Source: Anarhynchus alexandrinus
Taxonomy: Eukaryota > Chordata > Aves > Charadriiformes > Charadriidae
Direction: 5' to 3'
Assembly (NCBI GenBank): GCA_008711295.1
Contig: VUYV01000021.1
Location: forward strand, 306,503 to 370,502
Length of the DNA: 64,000 bases
A program made the translations under genes and the position numbers. The notes under the pieces are model-generated. The model worked only from the letters and a program-made list of their open reading frames with translations. It did not search any database and had not been told where the DNA came from. Position 1 is the first letter of the stretch. Each line of letters starts with the position of its first letter. Below are positions 1 through 64,000 of this stretch, one piece after another.

Positions 1-300
1 ATCCAGTTTTTGGGAATTAAGTGGCAAGATGGCCGTCGCCAAATCCCAATGGATATAATTAACAGAATAACATCTATGTCCCCACCTACTAACAAAAAGG
101 AAACACAAGCCTTTTTAGGTGTTGTGGGTTTCTGGAGAACGCATATTCCAGGCTATAGTCAGATTGTGAAACCTCTCTATGAAGTGACTCAAAAGAAAAA
201 TGAGTTTATGTGGGGCCTTGAGCAACGACAAGCCTTTGAGCAAATTAAGTGAGAGATTGTGCATGCAGTAGCCCTTGGACCAGTCTGAACAGAACAAAAT
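1..300 (+). pseudogene. Endogenous retrovirus pol fragment (reverse transcriptase, C-terminal part)
   Basis: Read in the frame starting at base 1, the plus strand encodes the connection between reverse transcriptase and RNase H of a retroviral pol. Landmarks are the FLGVVGFWR segment and the downstream PLYEVTQKK stretch. A TGA at 250-252 interrupts the frame, similarity appears to continue briefly after it, and another stop follows near 286. The copy runs off the left edge, so LTRs and the rest of pol cannot be assessed. It lies antisense in SMCHD1 intron 32. The retroviral class is not decidable from this length. Confidence 0.8.
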
Positions 301-364
301 AGTTTTTCATATGTTTACAAAACTCTTGAGTGATGGGTTTCCACCAAAGAATCATTGTACTTAC

Positions 365-61455
<61,091 letters not shown>

Positions 61456-61619
61456 GTTGGGAAGCCGAGGAGACGGAAACCGTCCCGCAGCGATGGCGGC
61501 GGCAACGGCGGGACCTGCTGCCTGGCCCGCGAGCTCCCCCGCCCGGCGCCGCCCGTCCCGCGCGCGGAAGCCCCGGCCGGGGAAGGAGGCGGAGCCAGGT
61601 GGGAGGCTGAGGCGGAGGC

Positions 61620-61628
61620 CCGGAAGTG
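61620..61628 (+). promoter_or_regulatory. SMCHD1: ETS-type site CCGGAAGTG
   Basis: A consensus ETS site on the plus strand, about 165 bp upstream of the start codon. It may lie close to the transcription start, which I cannot place. Confidence 0.45.
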
Positions 61629-61762
61629 TGTGTGTGTCGGGGGGGCGCTGCGCGGGGCGACGGCCGTTCCGCCACCGGAGGCGGGGCCGGGCGGGCGGGG
61701 AGCGGCGAGGAAACGAAACCGCGTCTCAGCGCCGCGACCTCGGAAAGAGTTCATGCCCTCCA

Positions 61763-61780
61763 CCCTACGTCACTTCCGCC
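61763..61780 (-). promoter_or_regulatory. SMCHD1: Composite ETS-CRE element
   Basis: The minus strand reads GGCGGAAGTGACGTAGGG, an ETS core (CGGAAGTG) directly joined to a CRE half (TGACGTA). This bipartite motif is typical of CpG-island promoters. It lies about 310 bp upstream of the start codon. Confidence 0.6.
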
Positions 61781-61785
61781 CCGCC

Positions 61786-61805
61786 GGGTGGGGCGGGGGC
61801 GGGGC
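61786..61805 (+). promoter_or_regulatory. SMCHD1: Tandem GC boxes (Sp/KLF type)
   Basis: The plus strand reads GGGTGGGGCGGGGGCGGGGC, with overlapping GGGGCGGGG-type sites next to the ETS-CRE element. Confidence 0.55.
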
Positions 61806-62199
61806 TGGAGCCGCCGCTGCCGCCGGAGTGGCGCAGGCGGCCTGGTTGGGGGAACCGCGTGCTGCGCTCGGCCGCCGCACCCGTTCCGGTGGTTGAGGCG
61901 GCCGAGGCCGCCGCCCGCCGCCTCTTCGGCGCGGAGCGGGGGGTGGCGAAGGCCCTGGCTCGCGGGCAGGGCCGGCAGCGGGCTGCCGTCGCCTCGCGGA
62001 GACATCCCCAGCACAACCCAGGGCAGCGGCGCCCGGCAGCGCTTCGGCCGAGCCCGGTCGGTGGCATGTGCGACGGTGCGGAGCCCGTCAGTTGTAGCGG
62101 TGGCGTAACGGAGAGGGCTTGTCCGCGAGGTTGGTGTGGCAGAGTTCGGCTTGAGTCCGGAGGTGTGAAGTGCGAGTCCCGTCTGCCGTAGAATAATGG

Positions 62200-64000
62200 G
62201 GCAATCAAGATCCATAAGCTGTTGTTTATTCTTTTTGATGTTTAGTGCTTGAAATGCTTTCCTTCTCTGAAGGAAGGAGTTGGTGTATTGTCTTCAATCT
62301 TAAAAATCAAATTTCAATTGAAACTTTATTAAAGTTCTTTTTTGTATATGCAAAACCCCAGTGGTGTTTGTGTTACGCTGTTACAGAATGGTAAGACTAG
62401 TGTAGCTGCAAAACTGCAGTTGAAATAGAATAATTCAAGAAATCAATAGAGTCTTCATGGCCTTCAAGGAACCAGTGGAACATACTTGTCAGGAAACTGT
62501 CAAGATCTTTTCATTTGTCATTCATTGTAGGGTAGACCAACAGCTTTTCCTCCTGTCATAACCAATAGGGACATAATTGGGATGCACTTTAGACATGAGC
62601 TCAGAGAAAGAAATTCAATAATCACAATTTATGCATTCGCGTTTCTGGAAGGTGCAGCTTATGCTTCTGATGGGGTTAACTCAGAGAAAATGCATTCTGC
62701 ACTTAGCATGTTCTCTTTGTCCTTGCAGTTCAATCTTTTATGTTGTGTGTTGTTCATACATTCTGAGTTTATGCATAGCCTTTCAGTACTGTCAGTTGAG
62801 CATAATACTTTAAAGAGTTTCCTCATTGTTTGCTGTCGTTTCTGAGAGAAGTCTTTGGTCTAAGAATACATAAATGTAAGTGGAAACATTTTTATCTGTA
62901 GTCACTGTGTGATTTGAGGGTGACGTTTTCATTGTCTAACACAACTGCTTGTACAGATTGAGATCTAGAAGACGTATGTGGCTGGACACTGATCTTTCAC
63001 CTTCAGGCCCTCTAAAAAGATGATTGCCCCCCCTGCCCGTAAATTAATTCCTTTCCTTTCAAGCTTTCTTGGTACAAAATTGCAACTGTTCTCATTTAGC
63101 AGTGCTTGAGGGGTACGTAGGGTGTGTAGTCTTCTTAGGACAGGAATATGAAGTTAAAGAGAAAACTGTCCAATGGAACACAGTCATCCTCCTTTGTAGT
63201 CTGTCCTGCTTGTCTAGAAAAGGTGCAAATGGGAATGGTCAGAGGAGTGCAGCTGCTTCTGTTTCAAGGACTTGTCTTTGAAAGGAAAGGATTGTGATGG
63301 TATGTAGGGGAGGCTTGTAAAACAGTGGAAGTGGCAAGCGAGTAACAGAAAAAACACTGTCATGCAAGAGCTGAGGTTCTTGCTGTACTATACACTATAA
63401 AAAAGAAAATTTCTATACACTACATGCTATACACTGTAAAAGAAAATTGCATAGTGGAGCTGAGCACTGCAGAGTTTTGGGAAAACAAAGAGCGTGTGTG
63501 CTACCTGAGAGAGGAAGGGTCTCTTGAGAGTTTTCATATAGGCTGTGACTCAGAGCCCATCTAAATGATGACTTGATGAGATTTGGAAGGGCGTATCAAA
63601 CCTCATTACTTTATGAGTTTGTTAAACAGGATTTAGGTTTTCAGAATACTTGTATTTCTAGACTTGAGACAGCACTTCCATTTTGGGATGCTAACTGCTT
63701 TGGGGAAAAAAAAAAAACAACTGGTGAATTATTTCATCTAATTTCAAAATGAATATGCTAAGGGGTGAAGAATGGATCTACCTGAAGTGCAGGCTCTTCA
63801 CTTGCATGGAAATAAACCCCTTGTTATTTAGTTTATCTGCAAGCTGGTTTAAAGAGTGCCTGCAGTTGAAAAGTTTTAATTCTGCAGTGTGAAGTGTTTT
63901 GTTTTATTAACAACTGAGTAATCATTTTCGGTCCTTATGGAAAAGAACTTTTTTGCTGGACAAAAGATTATTGCTTACATTGATTTACTGGATTTTAAAG
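62200..64000. other. Upstream flank, no gene recognised
   Basis: About 1.8 kb of AT-rich sequence upstream of the CpG island. The 87-codon plus-strand ORF at 62582 has no recognisable motif. A short duplicated CTATACACT-type tract lies at 63391-63440. No exon of a neighbouring gene is seen. Confidence 0.7.

Noticed and set aside
62582..62845. Possible first exon of a divergent gene
   Set aside because: No recognisable protein and no clear splice structure; a non-coding divergent transcript cannot be excluded but is not supported by sequence alone.

Overview
This window is vertebrate nuclear DNA, almost certainly from a bird. It carries CR1 LINEs with the avian-type 3' end (repeated ATTCTATG units), an endogenous-retrovirus pol fragment and a probable avian-type LTR. 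One large intron-rich gene fills most of the window. I cannot name the species from the sequence.

The gene is SMCHD1 (structural maintenance of chromosomes flexible hinge domain containing 1), on the minus strand. I trace 32 consecutive coding exons from the start codon at 61455 down to 365. Their phases agree throughout, and together they encode about 1386 codons. They cover the N-terminal ubiquitin-like fold, the GHKL ATPase with its N, G1 and G2 motifs intact, the transducer region, and much of the long middle region. The rest of the gene, including the C-terminal SMC hinge, lies beyond the left edge.

Layout from right to left: 62.2-64.0 kb is upstream AT-rich DNA with no recognisable gene. 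From about 60.8 to 62.1 kb is a CpG island holding the promoter (ETS/CRE composite, GC boxes, a YY1-like site over the start codon) and exon 1. Intron 1 (about 11.9 kb) holds a 2.1 kb CR1 on the plus strand and a probable solo LTR. Exons 2-3 lie at 48.6-49.3 kb. Intron 3 holds a 3 kb CR1 on the minus strand and a 57-bp duplication around an N. Exons 4-17 run from 40.6 to 29.6 kb, including a compact cluster at 33.6-29.6 kb. Exons 18-19 lie at 25.5-25.8 kb. Intron 19 holds a 3 kb degenerate CR1. Exons 20-32 run from 19.1 kb to 0.37 kb. A retroviral reverse-transcriptase fragment sits at the extreme left edge, in intron 32.

The window does not contain an obviously new biological system. The best leads are a GC-AG intron, a 7-nt tandem acceptor paired with a possible 70-nt cassette exon, inverted CR1 copies flanking exons 2-3 that could favour back-splicing, a composite ETS-CRE promoter element, a probable assembly artefact at 41.7 kb, and a diverged 162-bp tandem repeat.
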